From Aphodosoma sp045631465 (lineage in GTDB: Bacteria; Bacteroidota; Bacteroidia; Bacteroidales; Paludibacteraceae), in NCBI GenBank assembly GCA_045631465.1, contig JAZQUV010000049.1, positions 1-58,906 of the forward strand: DNA of 58,906 bases, read 5' to 3'. The translations under genes were made by a program, and so were the position numbers. The notes beneath the pieces are model-generated. The model searched no databases and was not told the origin of the DNA. It saw only the letters and a list, made by a program, of their open reading frames with translations. Shown here piece after piece: positions 35,762 to 44,452 of the stretch. Each line of letters opens with the position of its first letter. Within the stretch, counting starts at the first letter, position 1.

Positions 35762-38542
35762 TTATTTGCGATAGATTTTATGTGCTTCTTGAGTGTTGTT
35801 GAAGTTTATAATAACCATATACAAACCTTGTGGCAATGACGAAATATTAATTGTATTTACACTATTTTCGGTCATCATTTTTTGTCCTTGTATGTTGATT
35901 ACTTCTACCGATTGAATCTCTTCCGAAGCTTCAATAAACACAATATCTTCCGAAATTGTAGGGTAGATCACGCAGTTAGATTTGAACTCTACATCTTCTA
36001 CGTTCACATAATCGTCAAACACATATTTAGTAGGAACTTCAGGCAATTGGAAGTATTGAGCTGTGTATACTTTCACTTCACCTGCATTTAATGTTATTTT
36101 TGATTCTGCAGGTAGAGCATTCGGATTGTTTGCTAGATAGTCATACCAATTAGTTGTTCCTGTTGGGAGTGTGCATTCTTGTGGGGTAACACTTACGTTT
36201 GACACAACGAATACACGATTCACTCCGTCGCCCCAAGTGATGCTACGGATAGGGCGTCCGTGTGCTAGGTCTTGTGCTGTTGGATTGCCTTCGAATACTT
36301 TAGGCAATATACGAGTACGCAATTGGTTGATTTGACCCATAATTTTGTATTGGTTCATACGCTCAGCATCTTGATAGTATTTTAGTGCCTCAGGTTGTGG
36401 CTTTGGCGATGTACGATTGCCTTCGTCTTCACCTTCTCCTTTTTCGTTTGAGTTAATTGAAAAATCATATCCAATTTCTTCAAACATCCAAAGCATTTGA
36501 GGTCCATTTAACATTGTACTCATAGCAAGGTATGATGCTATGCGGTTAAGGCGTGTTGCTTTGTCGGTTTTAATTGCGCCATTACCCCATTGCATTGCTT
36601 TATATTGGCAACGTTCCTCGTCGTGAGATTCGGCGTATGAAACGTAGTTGTCTTTATTGGCATTGTAGAGAGCACTGCTATTTGAGCCATTGTACCATCC
36701 CATTGCAAGTTCGTAGTAAGCGTGACTAGTGTTTTCCCAACACATCATGCCATTGTTGGCGTAGTCCGAACGATTGCCGTCCCAATGTTCGAGAATGAAA
36801 TATGCATTAGGGTCAACTGCTTTCACACCTTCGTTGAAGTAGTGATACATGATGCGTTTTTGTTCGTTGCAGTTAGGTCCGCAGAAACCATGACTCAAGT
36901 CCATACGATAACCATCGATTTTGTACTCTTCTAACCAGTAGTTCAATACGCGAGTAAAGTGGTTGAGTGTTCCGTCAAATTCGTGGTTGAAGTCTTCGAA
37001 TACGTTGCCATCATGTGGTGCTTTTGTATTGAAATATGGATTGTCTATCAAATTTTCATAACCTCCGAACACTTTATTGAATGGAGCCCATCCTGTTGCG
37101 TGGTTGAATACCATGTCAACAATTACTGCAATACCACGCTTGTGACATTCATCTACTAATGCTTTGAATGACTCAGGTGTTCCGTATGCTTTGTCCAATG
37201 CAAAATAGTGAGTTGGATTATATCCCCAAGATACGTTGCCTTCAAATTCACAGATAGGCATAAATTCAATAGCATTAACACCGAGATTTTCGATGTAGTC
37301 CAATCGTTTTGTAATAGCATCGAATGAGTGAAGTGGCGAGAAATCGTATACCCACAATTCGTAGATGACGAGGTTGTTTTTGTCTGGGCGTTTGAAGTTA
37401 ATTGTAGCATCCGACCATTCGTATGGTTTGCGAGCTGTTTGGATTACTGCACAAGGACCATCTGCTGCTGCTGGGTAAACCAATTGATTAGGATAGATAT
37501 CCTCCGAAATGTAGTGGTCGTTAGGATCTACTGTCTTGTGGGTGTAGGCATCTGAAATTTGTACCATTGCGCCATTAGGTCGTTTTACGGCATATTGGAA
37601 TACATACTCTTTGCCAGGTTCTAGACCTGTGATATCGAGCCAGAAATAACCTGTTTCGCCATCTTTTTTCATTTGATATTCAGTTGTATATGCCCAATCG
37701 TTGAAGTCTCCAATTACAAATACATTTTGAGCAATTTTATTGTTGTTGTCTTTGTAATAAAGAGAGAGAGTTACCTTTGTTGCATCATCTTCGTAGTAAG
37801 TAATACCATCTTGCAAACCAGCAGGACGTGATTCGTTGGTTGCTTCTGCAGCGACGCAGATAAAAATAGAGTCGTATTTTTCTTCTTCTCCTTTCACGGC
37901 TTTGGCAACACAAGTGAAGTTGCCTTCTGTGTCGAATGTATATTCATGATTCAATTCTGTGCCTTGTGCGCTTTTTACCTCAGTATCATTTACGTATAAA
38001 GTGATAGTACACTCTTCCGAAGCAACTAATTTAAAGTCAGTTTTTGTGCCTTTGTCGAGTAATTGATTACCTATAGGGCTTTCGAACTTGACACTCAAAC
38101 CTGCATCTACTAATTCGACGAAAATATCCGAACCATCAGCTGTTTTGCCTTCTTTTGAACCACTAGGTCCATCGTTGAAAACGAACGCCATTTTGAAAAT
38201 CTCTTCCGATTCAGGACATCCGTAGTATTCGTAGATATTCGGGATAGTCAATGTCCAAACATCACCGTTTTTTGTCATTTTGTATTTATCGCTACCATCA
38301 CGCCACTCAGGTGTAGCATATTTCCAGTCACTACCCGATTTACTTTCTGATGTGATAAGGCCGGTGTGTGCATAGCATGCTGTAGCTCCTTTCATACCTC
38401 CATTGCCTTCTGCAGGGTTGAAGGTCACAATTATTTCGCCTTTATAGCCTTTAGTGATAAAGGCAGGTTCTGTTGTTACTTGTGCATTTACAAGCACGCA
38501 CAACAAAATTACACTTAATGCGCATAGTAATCTTTTTACCAT
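35762..38542 (-). CDS. Secreted GH13 alpha-amylase with T9SS sorting domain
   Basis: A 926-aa secreted enzyme. Order: signal peptide (about 1-20), N-terminal beta domains (to about 235), a CBM48/E-set-like domain (about 255-345), a GH13 barrel (about 370-760) and a C-terminal beta domain. Conserved regions are DMVFNHATGW (region I), GYRMDLSHGF (nucleophile Asp), FILEHWD (acid/base Glu) and YAESHDEE (third Asp). The last 70 residues form a type A sorting domain (IQSVEVINIQGQKMM; ISSLPQGLYMVII; HKIYRK) that directs export by the type IX secretion system. It degrades alpha-glucans at the cell surface. Lies beside the glycogen synthase gene. Confidence 0.92.
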   Translation of the reverse strand: MVKRLLCALSVILLCVLVNAQVTTEPAFITKGYKGEIIVTFNPAEGNGGMKGATACYAHTGLITSESKSGSDWKYATPEWRDGSDKYKMTKNGDVWTLTIPNIYEYYGCPESEEIFKMAFVFNDGPSGSKEGKTADGSDIFVELVDAGLSVKFESPIGNQLLDKGTKTDFKLVASEECTITLYVNDTEVKSAQGTELNHEYTFDTEGNFTCVAKAVKGEEEKYDSIFICVAAEATNESRPAGLQDGITYYEDDATKVTLSLYYKDNNNKIAQNVFVIGDFNDWAYTTEYQMKKDGETGYFWLDITGLEPGKEYVFQYAVKRPNGAMVQISDAYTHKTVDPNDHYISEDIYPNQLVYPAAADGPCAVIQTARKPYEWSDATINFKRPDKNNLVIYELWVYDFSPLHSFDAITKRLDYIENLGVNAIEFMPICEFEGNVSWGYNPTHYFALDKAYGTPESFKALVDECHKRGIAVIVDMVFNHATGWAPFNKVFGGYENLIDNPYFNTKAPHDGNVFEDFNHEFDGTLNHFTRVLNYWLEEYKIDGYRMDLSHGFCGPNCNEQKRIMYHYFNEGVKAVDPNAYFILEHWDGNRSDYANNGMMCWENTSHAYYELAMGWYNGSNSSALYNANKDNYVSYAESHDEERCQYKAMQWGNGAIKTDKATRLNRIASYLAMSTMLNGPQMLWMFEEIGYDFSINSNEKGEGEDEGNRTSPKPQPEALKYYQDAERMNQYKIMGQINQLRTRILPKVFEGNPTAQDLAHGRPIRSITWGDGVNRVFVVSNVSVTPQECTLPTGTTNWYDYLANNPNALPAESKITLNAGEVKVYTAQYFQLPEVPTKYVFDDYVNVEDVEFKSNCVIYPTISEDIVFIEASEEIQSVEVINIQGQKMMTENSVNTINISSLPQGLYMVIINFNNTQEAHKIYRK

Positions 38543-38596
38543 AATCTATTGTTTTATTGTGTATTATAAAAAAATTGCAACGATGCATTTAACACG

Positions 38597-38627
38597 CAAA
38601 GTTACAACTATTTTTTGAGATATGCAA
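38597..38627 (-). promoter_or_regulatory. Promoter of the amylase gene
   Basis: Minus-strand TTG (38625-38627), 20 bases, TAACTTTG (38597-38604), 55 bases upstream of the start codon. Confidence 0.55.
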
Positions 38628-38629
38628 TT

Positions 38630-39916
38630 TTAATTTTTTAGCTTCACTATGAATTTATATTTCCATTGGTCGAAATACAAATTTTCTTTCTCGGTTTCAC
38701 ATTCACCTCTCTGAAAGTCCACCGGCTCTGATCTCTCGTATTGTTTCTTTGGTGTCAATTCTGCGCCCCAATCTGAGTTTACAATCAATCTGTAGGCATC
38801 CATTCCTCCGAAATAGAAATAGCGTTCAGCTTCGGTTTTTCCCCACGATTGCACTCCGAATGATGGGTCGACTGGTATCCAGCCCATGCCCTCGATGTAG
38901 ATTTCGCACCAATCGTGTAGGTTGTCATATCCTGGATGCAACATAAATCCACTCTGCCAACGTGCAGGGATGCCTAGATAGCGACACATTGCGATGTAGA
39001 GTAGCGTCACTTGTCCGCAATCGCCGTGACGGTTTTCTATCACATATTCTGGAATATTGTCGATGATTCCATATTCGCAAGCCCCAGCCCATGGGTATAA
39101 TTCTCGTATTGCAGCAAAGAGTTTTCGTGCTTGATAGTATGGTCGTTTTTCTTTGCCTATAATGCTGTCGGCTAATGATTTAATCTTGTCGGTAAACAGA
39201 CAGTGGGGGGCGCGTTCTGCGAGATATTGTTTTAGTTCGGCGTTGTTAGGGTCTGTCTTTTTGTGTTTGAAGCAACGAGGTAGAGGATTGTATTCGGCGT
39301 ATGTTGCGAATTCATACACAATGTTGAACATCGTAGTGTCGTGTGCATCGTAATTTCCCTCCATATATGCTGTAGAGTGAGTGCTAGAGTTTACTTCTAC
39401 GTTTCGGTTGCGATGCTTTATGCTTATGTCGGTTTGGCGTGCTTGTCCGGTTTGTGGTAGGGGCAACCAAATTTTGATTAGTTCGCCATCCTCTAATCTT
39501 GATTGAGGGGTAAAGTATAGTCTGTAGTCGAACTCCCACTCTTGACGCACAAATAGATTTTGTTTAGGCGACTCTTTATGTTCTGCCAACACGGCTCGAA
39601 TGTGATTCATCACCACAGTATCTCTGCCGGCGCGTTCTTTGCCTTCTAGTCTAGTTTTCAATGCTCGTGCCTCAGGGTCAATGCGAAATAGATTGTCGGC
39701 AGCGCGACGGAAATACCATTTCTCGCCATTGATGATGCGATATTCCAAAGCTTTCGACTCCTCCCATTTTGCAATTTGGGTTGAATCTACATCGGGGTAG
39801 TATTTTTGGATATATGGCATCAAGTCCGACAAACGTTTGTTGAAATCTATTGCCGTTCTGCGCTCCACCTCTTGAGGGGTGAGTATTGTGAATAATATAA
39901 TTAGTAAATTAAGCAT
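38630..39916 (-). CDS. Transglutaminase-like domain protein
   Basis: A 428-aa protein with a C-terminal transglutaminase-like core: Cys in GHCGQ-type context (RHGDCGQVTLLYIAMCRYLGIPAR), His in LHDWCEIYIEGMGW and Asp in VPVDPSF-type context (IPVDPSFG). The fold covers cysteine proteases and peptidases of bacterial origin. An N-terminal hydrophobic stretch (LNLLIILFTIL) may be a weak signal peptide. The start is set at 39916; 29 upstream in-frame codons come from a repeat-rich region. Substrate unknown. Confidence 0.85.
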   Translation of the reverse strand: MLNLLIILFTILTPQEVERRTAIDFNKRLSDLMPYIQKYYPDVDSTQIAKWEESKALEYRIINGEKWYFRRAADNLFRIDPEARALKTRLEGKERAGRDTVVMNHIRAVLAEHKESPKQNLFVRQEWEFDYRLYFTPQSRLEDGELIKIWLPLPQTGQARQTDISIKHRNRNVEVNSSTHSTAYMEGNYDAHDTTMFNIVYEFATYAEYNPLPRCFKHKKTDPNNAELKQYLAERAPHCLFTDKIKSLADSIIGKEKRPYYQARKLFAAIRELYPWAGACEYGIIDNIPEYVIENRHGDCGQVTLLYIAMCRYLGIPARWQSGFMLHPGYDNLHDWCEIYIEGMGWIPVDPSFGVQSWGKTEAERYFYFGGMDAYRLIVNSDWGAELTPKKQYERSEPVDFQRGECETEKENLYFDQWKYKFIVKLKN

Positions 39917-39962
39917 TAGAAAATTGAAGTTTCTGATTGAAATAAAACACACAGTGCGAATA

Positions 39963-40130
39963 AAAATCTGTGTTAATCTGACGAGCGACTTCTTGCGTAG
40001 CAAGAGAGCGAATTTTGTAAAAAACGAGAGCAGAAGCTAAATTAATTTAGATTATGCCGAGTGAGAACAAAGTCACGAGCAAAGCGAGTAATCAAAAGAA
40101 AAAATCAGAGAAATCTGTGTAATCTGTGGG
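39963..40130. repeat. Palindromic element copy nested in a 9-base array
   Basis: A diverged copy of the ~60-base palindromic family (40012-40096, with an internal AAATTAATTT palindrome) lies between two parts of an AATCTGTGT/AATCTGTGG 9-base array (39966-39980 and 40111-40130). No gene in 39917-40168. Confidence 0.55.
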
Positions 40131-40168
40131 AGATAAATTTTTAGAGTATTTCTTGTGAGACAAAAATC

Positions 40169-40705
40169 TTATTTGATAGAGTGACTATATACTTTTAAAA
40201 GAGGCGACAACAATCCAAGTGGCTGATACATCACAACTTCGCCCTTTGCAAGCGTCTGTTTTACGTCGATTAGGCGTTGATTGCTACTGCCTCTGAACAA
40301 TAAATTCTCGTCTCGCAGAGCCAATTCAAATTGTCCATCCACCAATACGTCAATGTTTTGGAGTAGAGGCAATGCCTTTGAGTTTTTGAGTAATTGCTCG
40401 ATTCTGAAGCCTGTGTAGCACCAAATGTTTCTATTGCTTTTCGATTTGATGGTGGCGGCTAATTCGCCGAAAGCCTCTGCTTGAAACATTGGGTCACCAC
40501 CGCTGAATGTGATGTCTTCGCCTGTTGCCAACAGTCTGTCAGCCAATATGGTCGTATCGGTTAGAGTGCCGCTGTTGATGTCCCACGATTGAGGGTTATG
40601 ACACCCCTTGCACCTGTGCCCACATCCAGCACAGTACACCGTAGTTCTCAATCCAGGACCATCAACCGAAGTCGACTCCACAATGCTTATAACCGATATC
40701 TCCAT
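40169..40705 (-). CDS. nrdG: Anaerobic ribonucleotide reductase activating protein
   Basis: A 178-aa radical SAM enzyme that puts the glycyl radical on NrdD. The 4Fe-4S cluster motif is Cys28-x3-Cys32-x2-Cys35 (CGHRCKGC), and the SAM-binding GGDP motif (FSGGDP) follows. It is downstream of nrdD on the same strand with a 78-base gap filled by an inverted octamer array. Confidence 0.93.
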   Translation of the reverse strand: MEISVISIVESTSVDGPGLRTTVYCAGCGHRCKGCHNPQSWDINSGTLTDTTILADRLLATGEDITFSGGDPMFQAEAFGELAATIKSKSNRNIWCYTGFRIEQLLKNSKALPLLQNIDVLVDGQFELALRDENLLFRGSSNQRLIDVKQTLAKGEVVMYQPLGLLSPLLKVYSHSIK

Positions 40706-40722
40706 TTTATATATTCTTTTTT

Positions 40723-40777
40723 AGACATGAAGACATGATAACATGAATTATTTCTTGTCTTCTTGTCTTCCTGTCTT
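40723..40777. repeat. Inverted octamer arrays between nrdD and nrdG
   Basis: AGACATGA units (40723-40746) face TCTTGTCT units (40752-40777), able to pair into a hairpin. The array begins 6 bases past the nrdD stop. It could limit read-through from nrdD to nrdG. Confidence 0.7.
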
Positions 40778-40783
40778 ATAAAT

Positions 40784-42991
40784 TTAATTATGTACAACTC
40801 TGTCTTTCAATTCTGCCAATTTTGCTGAGTTCCAGCGGTCGGTAGTACCAACGAGGTAGCCAGTGATGCGTTGCAATTTGTCGATATTTGTGCTACCACA
40901 TTTTGGACAAACCTCCAAACCATTAGTTGCATCTTCGTGACCGCAATTGAGGCAACGATTTCTGTTGTGGTTCACCGAACCATAACCGATGTCGTATTTA
41001 TCCATCAAGTCAACGATTTGCATAATTGATTGAGGGTTGTGTGTAGCATCACCGTCGATTTCTACATAGAAGATATGTCCACCACCAGTCAATTTGTGGT
41101 ATGGAGCTTCGATTTCGGCTTTGTGGCGTGCGCTACATTTGTAGTACACAGGTATGTGGTTTGAGTTTGTATAGTAGTCTTTGTCTGTTACGCCTTCGAT
41201 TATGCCAAATTTCTTTTTGTCGAAACGAGTGAATCTACCCGAAAGACCTTCGGCTGGAGTAGCCAAAATACTATAGTTGTGGTGATACTCTTCGCTGAAT
41301 TCGTTCACGCGGTCGCGCATGTAGCCAATGATTTTCAATCCCAACTCTTGAGCTTCTTCCGATTCGCCGTGATGTTTGCCGATGAGAGCAATCAAACATT
41401 CAGCCAATCCGATGAAACCGATACCCAATGTACCTTGGTTGATTACCGACTCGATAGTGTCGTTTGGTTTCAAGTTTTCCGAGCCATTCCAGAGTGTCGA
41501 CATCAACAATGGGAATTGTTTTGCGCGAGCAGTTTTTTGGAAGTTGAAGCGTTCGTGCAATTGGCGAGCTGTGAGTATCATCAATTCGTCCAATTTAGCC
41601 ATAAATGCGTTGATGCGCGACTCTTTGTTCTCTATTTCGCGACATTCCAATGCAAGACGCACGATGTTGATTGTTGAGAACGATATGTTGCCACGACCGA
41701 TAGATGTTTTTTCGCCAAAACGATTTTCGAACACGCGTGTACGACAACCCATTGTAGCTACCTCGTATTTATAGCGTTCAGGGTCGTTGATGTCCCATTT
41801 TTCGTGGTGGTTGAACGGAGCATCCAAGTTCACAAAGTTAGGGAAAAATCTGCGTGCACTCACTTGGCAAGCCAATTCATACAAGTCGTAGTTGCGGTCC
41901 TCTGGCAAGTAGCTCACGCCACGTTTCTTCTTCCAGATTTGGATAGGGAATATTGCTGTGCCACCATTGCCCACGCCACGATATGTGCTACACAACAATT
42001 CGCGAATAATGCAACGACCTTCAGCCGATGTATCGGTTCCGTAGTTGATTGAGCTGAACACCACTTGGTTACCACCACGTGAGTGGATTGTATTCATATT
42101 GTGGATGAAAGCCTCCATCGATTGATGCACTCGTGTAACGGTTTGGTTGATAGCGTGTTGTTTGATGCGTTCCAATCCTTGCAAAAAGTCGAGGTCGCGA
42201 GTGATATAGTCGTCGATTTCGGCATCGTAGAGCGATTCGTATTTTTCGCCAGTCAACGCCTCAATTCTTTTCACTTCCTCTTTGTAACTTGCTCTTACAT
42301 ACGGCGCAAGGTAGAAGTCGAATGCAGGAATTGCTTGACCACCGTGCATCTCGTTTTGAGCAGTTTCCATCGAAATACAACCCAATATCGAAGCAGTTTC
42401 GATGCGTTTAGCAGGGCGACTTTCGCCATGGCCAGCAAACAAACCATTTTGCAACAATTTGTCCAATGGATGTTGCACGCAAGTGAGCGATTTGGTAGGG
42501 TAGTAGTCTTTATCGTGGATGTGTATATAGTTGTTTTTCACCGCCTCACGCACTTCGGTTGATAACAAATAGTCGTCAACGAAAGGTTTAGTAGTTTCCG
42601 ATGCAAACTTCATCATCATGCCCGCAGGAGTGTCGGCATTCATGTTTGCATTTTCGCGAGTTACGTCATTGTTCTTAGTGTCAATGATTTCGAGGAACAT
42701 ATCGCGAGTTTTCGAACGACGAGCAATCGAACGTTTATCACGATATGCAATATAGCGTTTTGCCACATCCTTGCGCGAAGATTTCATAAGTTCCATCTCC
42801 ACCATATCTTGAATCTCTTCTACGCTCATTTGTTCTTTGCCTTTATAGGCAATTCGGTCAGCAATTTGGCAAAGCAATGCATCGTCCTCACCCATATCGG
42901 TGCTCATCATTGCCTTACGGATTGCAGCTTTAATTTTTTCCTCGTTGAAACCAACGATACGACCATCTCTTTTGACTACTGTTTGTATCAT
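40784..42991 (-). CDS. nrdD: Anaerobic ribonucleoside-triphosphate reductase
   Basis: A 735-aa glycyl-radical enzyme that makes dNTPs without oxygen. An N-terminal ATP-cone (about 3-95, VVKRDGRIVGFNEEKIKAAI) gives allosteric control. The C-terminal zinc site has CLNCGH and CPKCGS, and the radical Gly711 lies in RITGYLVG. Length is normal. A -7 box TAACTTTG at 43339-43346 with TTG 19 bases upstream may give a leader of about 340 bases. Confidence 0.95.
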   Translation of the reverse strand: MIQTVVKRDGRIVGFNEEKIKAAIRKAMMSTDMGEDDALLCQIADRIAYKGKEQMSVEEIQDMVEMELMKSSRKDVAKRYIAYRDKRSIARRSKTRDMFLEIIDTKNNDVTRENANMNADTPAGMMMKFASETTKPFVDDYLLSTEVREAVKNNYIHIHDKDYYPTKSLTCVQHPLDKLLQNGLFAGHGESRPAKRIETASILGCISMETAQNEMHGGQAIPAFDFYLAPYVRASYKEEVKRIEALTGEKYESLYDAEIDDYITRDLDFLQGLERIKQHAINQTVTRVHQSMEAFIHNMNTIHSRGGNQVVFSSINYGTDTSAEGRCIIRELLCSTYRGVGNGGTAIFPIQIWKKKRGVSYLPEDRNYDLYELACQVSARRFFPNFVNLDAPFNHHEKWDINDPERYKYEVATMGCRTRVFENRFGEKTSIGRGNISFSTINIVRLALECREIENKESRINAFMAKLDELMILTARQLHERFNFQKTARAKQFPLLMSTLWNGSENLKPNDTIESVINQGTLGIGFIGLAECLIALIGKHHGESEEAQELGLKIIGYMRDRVNEFSEEYHHNYSILATPAEGLSGRFTRFDKKKFGIIEGVTDKDYYTNSNHIPVYYKCSARHKAEIEAPYHKLTGGGHIFYVEIDGDATHNPQSIMQIVDLMDKYDIGYGSVNHNRNRCLNCGHEDATNGLEVCPKCGSTNIDKLQRITGYLVGTTDRWNSAKLAELKDRVVHN

Positions 42992-43740
42992 GACGTTATT
43001 ATTGTTTATTTATTTTTTACGTAAATTTTTGTGATAAACGAGAGAAATAGAAGTTTACTTATATTTCCGAGTAAAGCAAAAATCAATGAATTTAACTGCC
43101 ATTAATTATCCGTTAATGGAAAGTGATAATTTATGGTTAATTTGAGGTAATTTGCGTTTACTATTTATATGTTTTTGCGCGAATTTTCAACTTTCAATTT
43201 TTGCGATAAGTGAGAGCAATCAAACTTGTTTGAATTGCCGAACGGAGCAAAAATCTTGAGCAAAGCAAAAAACTTTCAACTAAAAAATGCATTAAGTATT
43301 TGAAAATGTGTATTGCTATCGAAAATCGCAAGCGACAACAAAGTTATAAAAATTCCCCGAAATAGACAATAATAAAACACTATAAAAATAAAAAGTTTTC
43401 CAAAATATTTTTTATAATATTGATTTGTAGCGTTTTAATTTTTGTATAATGACAAAAAGTTGTCCAAAAGTGAAAATATTGAATAAAACAGAAAAGGACG
43501 TTCTAAGTTATCAAAATATGCCGAAACCCAAAAACTGTCCCTCTGAGTTAGTGGGACGAGGACGAAGTCCGGAGGGGGTCTGTAATGTAAACAAAATGCA
43601 TTTTTCAGCTAAACTGACGAAGAACCTTACTTCTATCTTATCTTCAATATAGGATAAACATACTATAAATATAGGATAAATATACTATAAACATACTATA
43701 AACGAATGTGCACATAACGAAATCTCCTACTTCAAAATAT
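42992..43740. repeat. Repeat-rich spacer upstream of nrdD
   Basis: Holds two copies of the ~60-base palindromic element (43026-43084 and 43198-43254, the second between TTTCAAC heptamers at 43186-43199 and 43270-43281), the likely nrdD promoter (43339-43368), copy 3 of the two-hairpin element (43527-43584) and AGGATAAA/TACTATAAA tandem units (about 43650-43702). No gene is supported. Confidence 0.6.
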
Positions 43741-43762
43741 CAAAAAAAATCTATCACTTTCC

Positions 43763-43793
43763 TTGTTTAATTCACAAATAATCCCTATCTTTG
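43763..43793 (+). promoter_or_regulatory. Promoter at the left edge of the second island
   Basis: TTG (43763-43765), 20 bases, TATCTTTG (43786-43793) on the plus strand. It points into the surface-protein relic and on toward the 107-aa gene at 44045. Confidence 0.55.
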
Positions 43794-43803
43794 CATATAA
43801 TAA

Positions 43804-43923
43804 TGTAGTGACGCACTTCTCGTGCATCCGTTCAATGGGAATAAAATAGAGTTAGGTGATGGCTGGAATACTAGCATCTCAACCAACATAATCCATTGCA
43901 CCGATGGCGATGTGGAGATATAA
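43804..43923 (+). pseudogene. Relic of a BspA-like leucine-rich-repeat surface protein, C-terminal end
   Basis: An open stretch of 39 codons without a start ends in a motif IIHCTDGDVEI and stop, preceded by FNGNK and GDGWN. This pattern closes BspA-like LRR_5 surface proteins of gut bacteria. No LRR units remain upstream. Best read as a gene fragment left by recombination. Confidence 0.5.
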
Positions 43924-43947
43924 TGGATGCCGCAGTGCGGATTGTTG

Positions 43948-43980
43948 TACAAAACAAAAAAAGAGTTCTAAATAAAATTT
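43948..43980. repeat. Left copy of 34-base direct repeat bounding the island
   Basis: TACAAAACA, then AAAAAG(A/C)G(T/C)TCTAAATAAAATTT. It matches 52622-52655 with two or three substitutions and a one-base gap. The pair encloses all plus-strand genes of the island (8.7 kb). Confidence 0.6.
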
Positions 43981-44044
43981 TCAGATTGTATATTATTAAC
44001 GAAATAATTTAAACAATACATAACGATATTAATAATAAATAGCT

Positions 44045-44368
44045 ATGAGAAAATTAACTGTATATGGCGAATTATATCTTGAAGATCAGAATTGGTCTGA
44101 TGAATGGTGTACCGATATAGAGCTTGAAGATGAGCAAGCCAGCAATCTTATAAGGCTAATTACTTATTATTGCGATACCGACGTGGAACGTATCGGTCTA
44201 AAAGAGGCGTTTCCTGATGTTTTTGATATCTTGGATAAGGCGTGTTACAAAGCAACCCTTGATGCATATAACGAGTATTTGAGATCTTGCGGAAAACCAA
44301 AGGTCAATAAGTTGGACTTTAAGCACGAAGTCAATATTCCACACGAATATCAAGACCTTTTCTTCTAA
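44045..44368 (+). CDS. Hypothetical 107-aa acidic protein
   Basis: Not recognised. A soluble, acidic protein with Trp-rich N-terminal strands (LYLEDQNWSDEWCTDIEL) and helices in the second half (AYNEYLRSCGKPK). No signal peptide, membrane segment or catalytic motif. First gene of the island, 84 bases before the HARE-HTH gene; it may be a regulator or accessory subunit of the following system. Confidence 0.65.
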   Translation: MRKLTVYGELYLEDQNWSDEWCTDIELEDEQASNLIRLITYYCDTDVERIGLKEAFPDVFDILDKACYKATLDAYNEYLRSCGKPKVNKLDFKHEVNIPHEYQDLFF

Positions 44369-44452
44369 TTAACTATTATGAGTTGATAATTATTGTTCAA
44401 ACCAGACTAATAATATAACATAATATTAATAACTATAAAAAATGTACAAAGT

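Noticed and set aside
43449..43652. 67-codon open frame upstream of the second island
   Set aside because: It runs through the two-hairpin repeat and tandem units; no domain and no conserved feature.
43650..43702. AGGATAAA/TACTATAAA tandem units considered as a CRISPR array
   Set aside because: Units are about 8-14 bases with no unique spacers of CRISPR size and no cas genes anywhere in the window.
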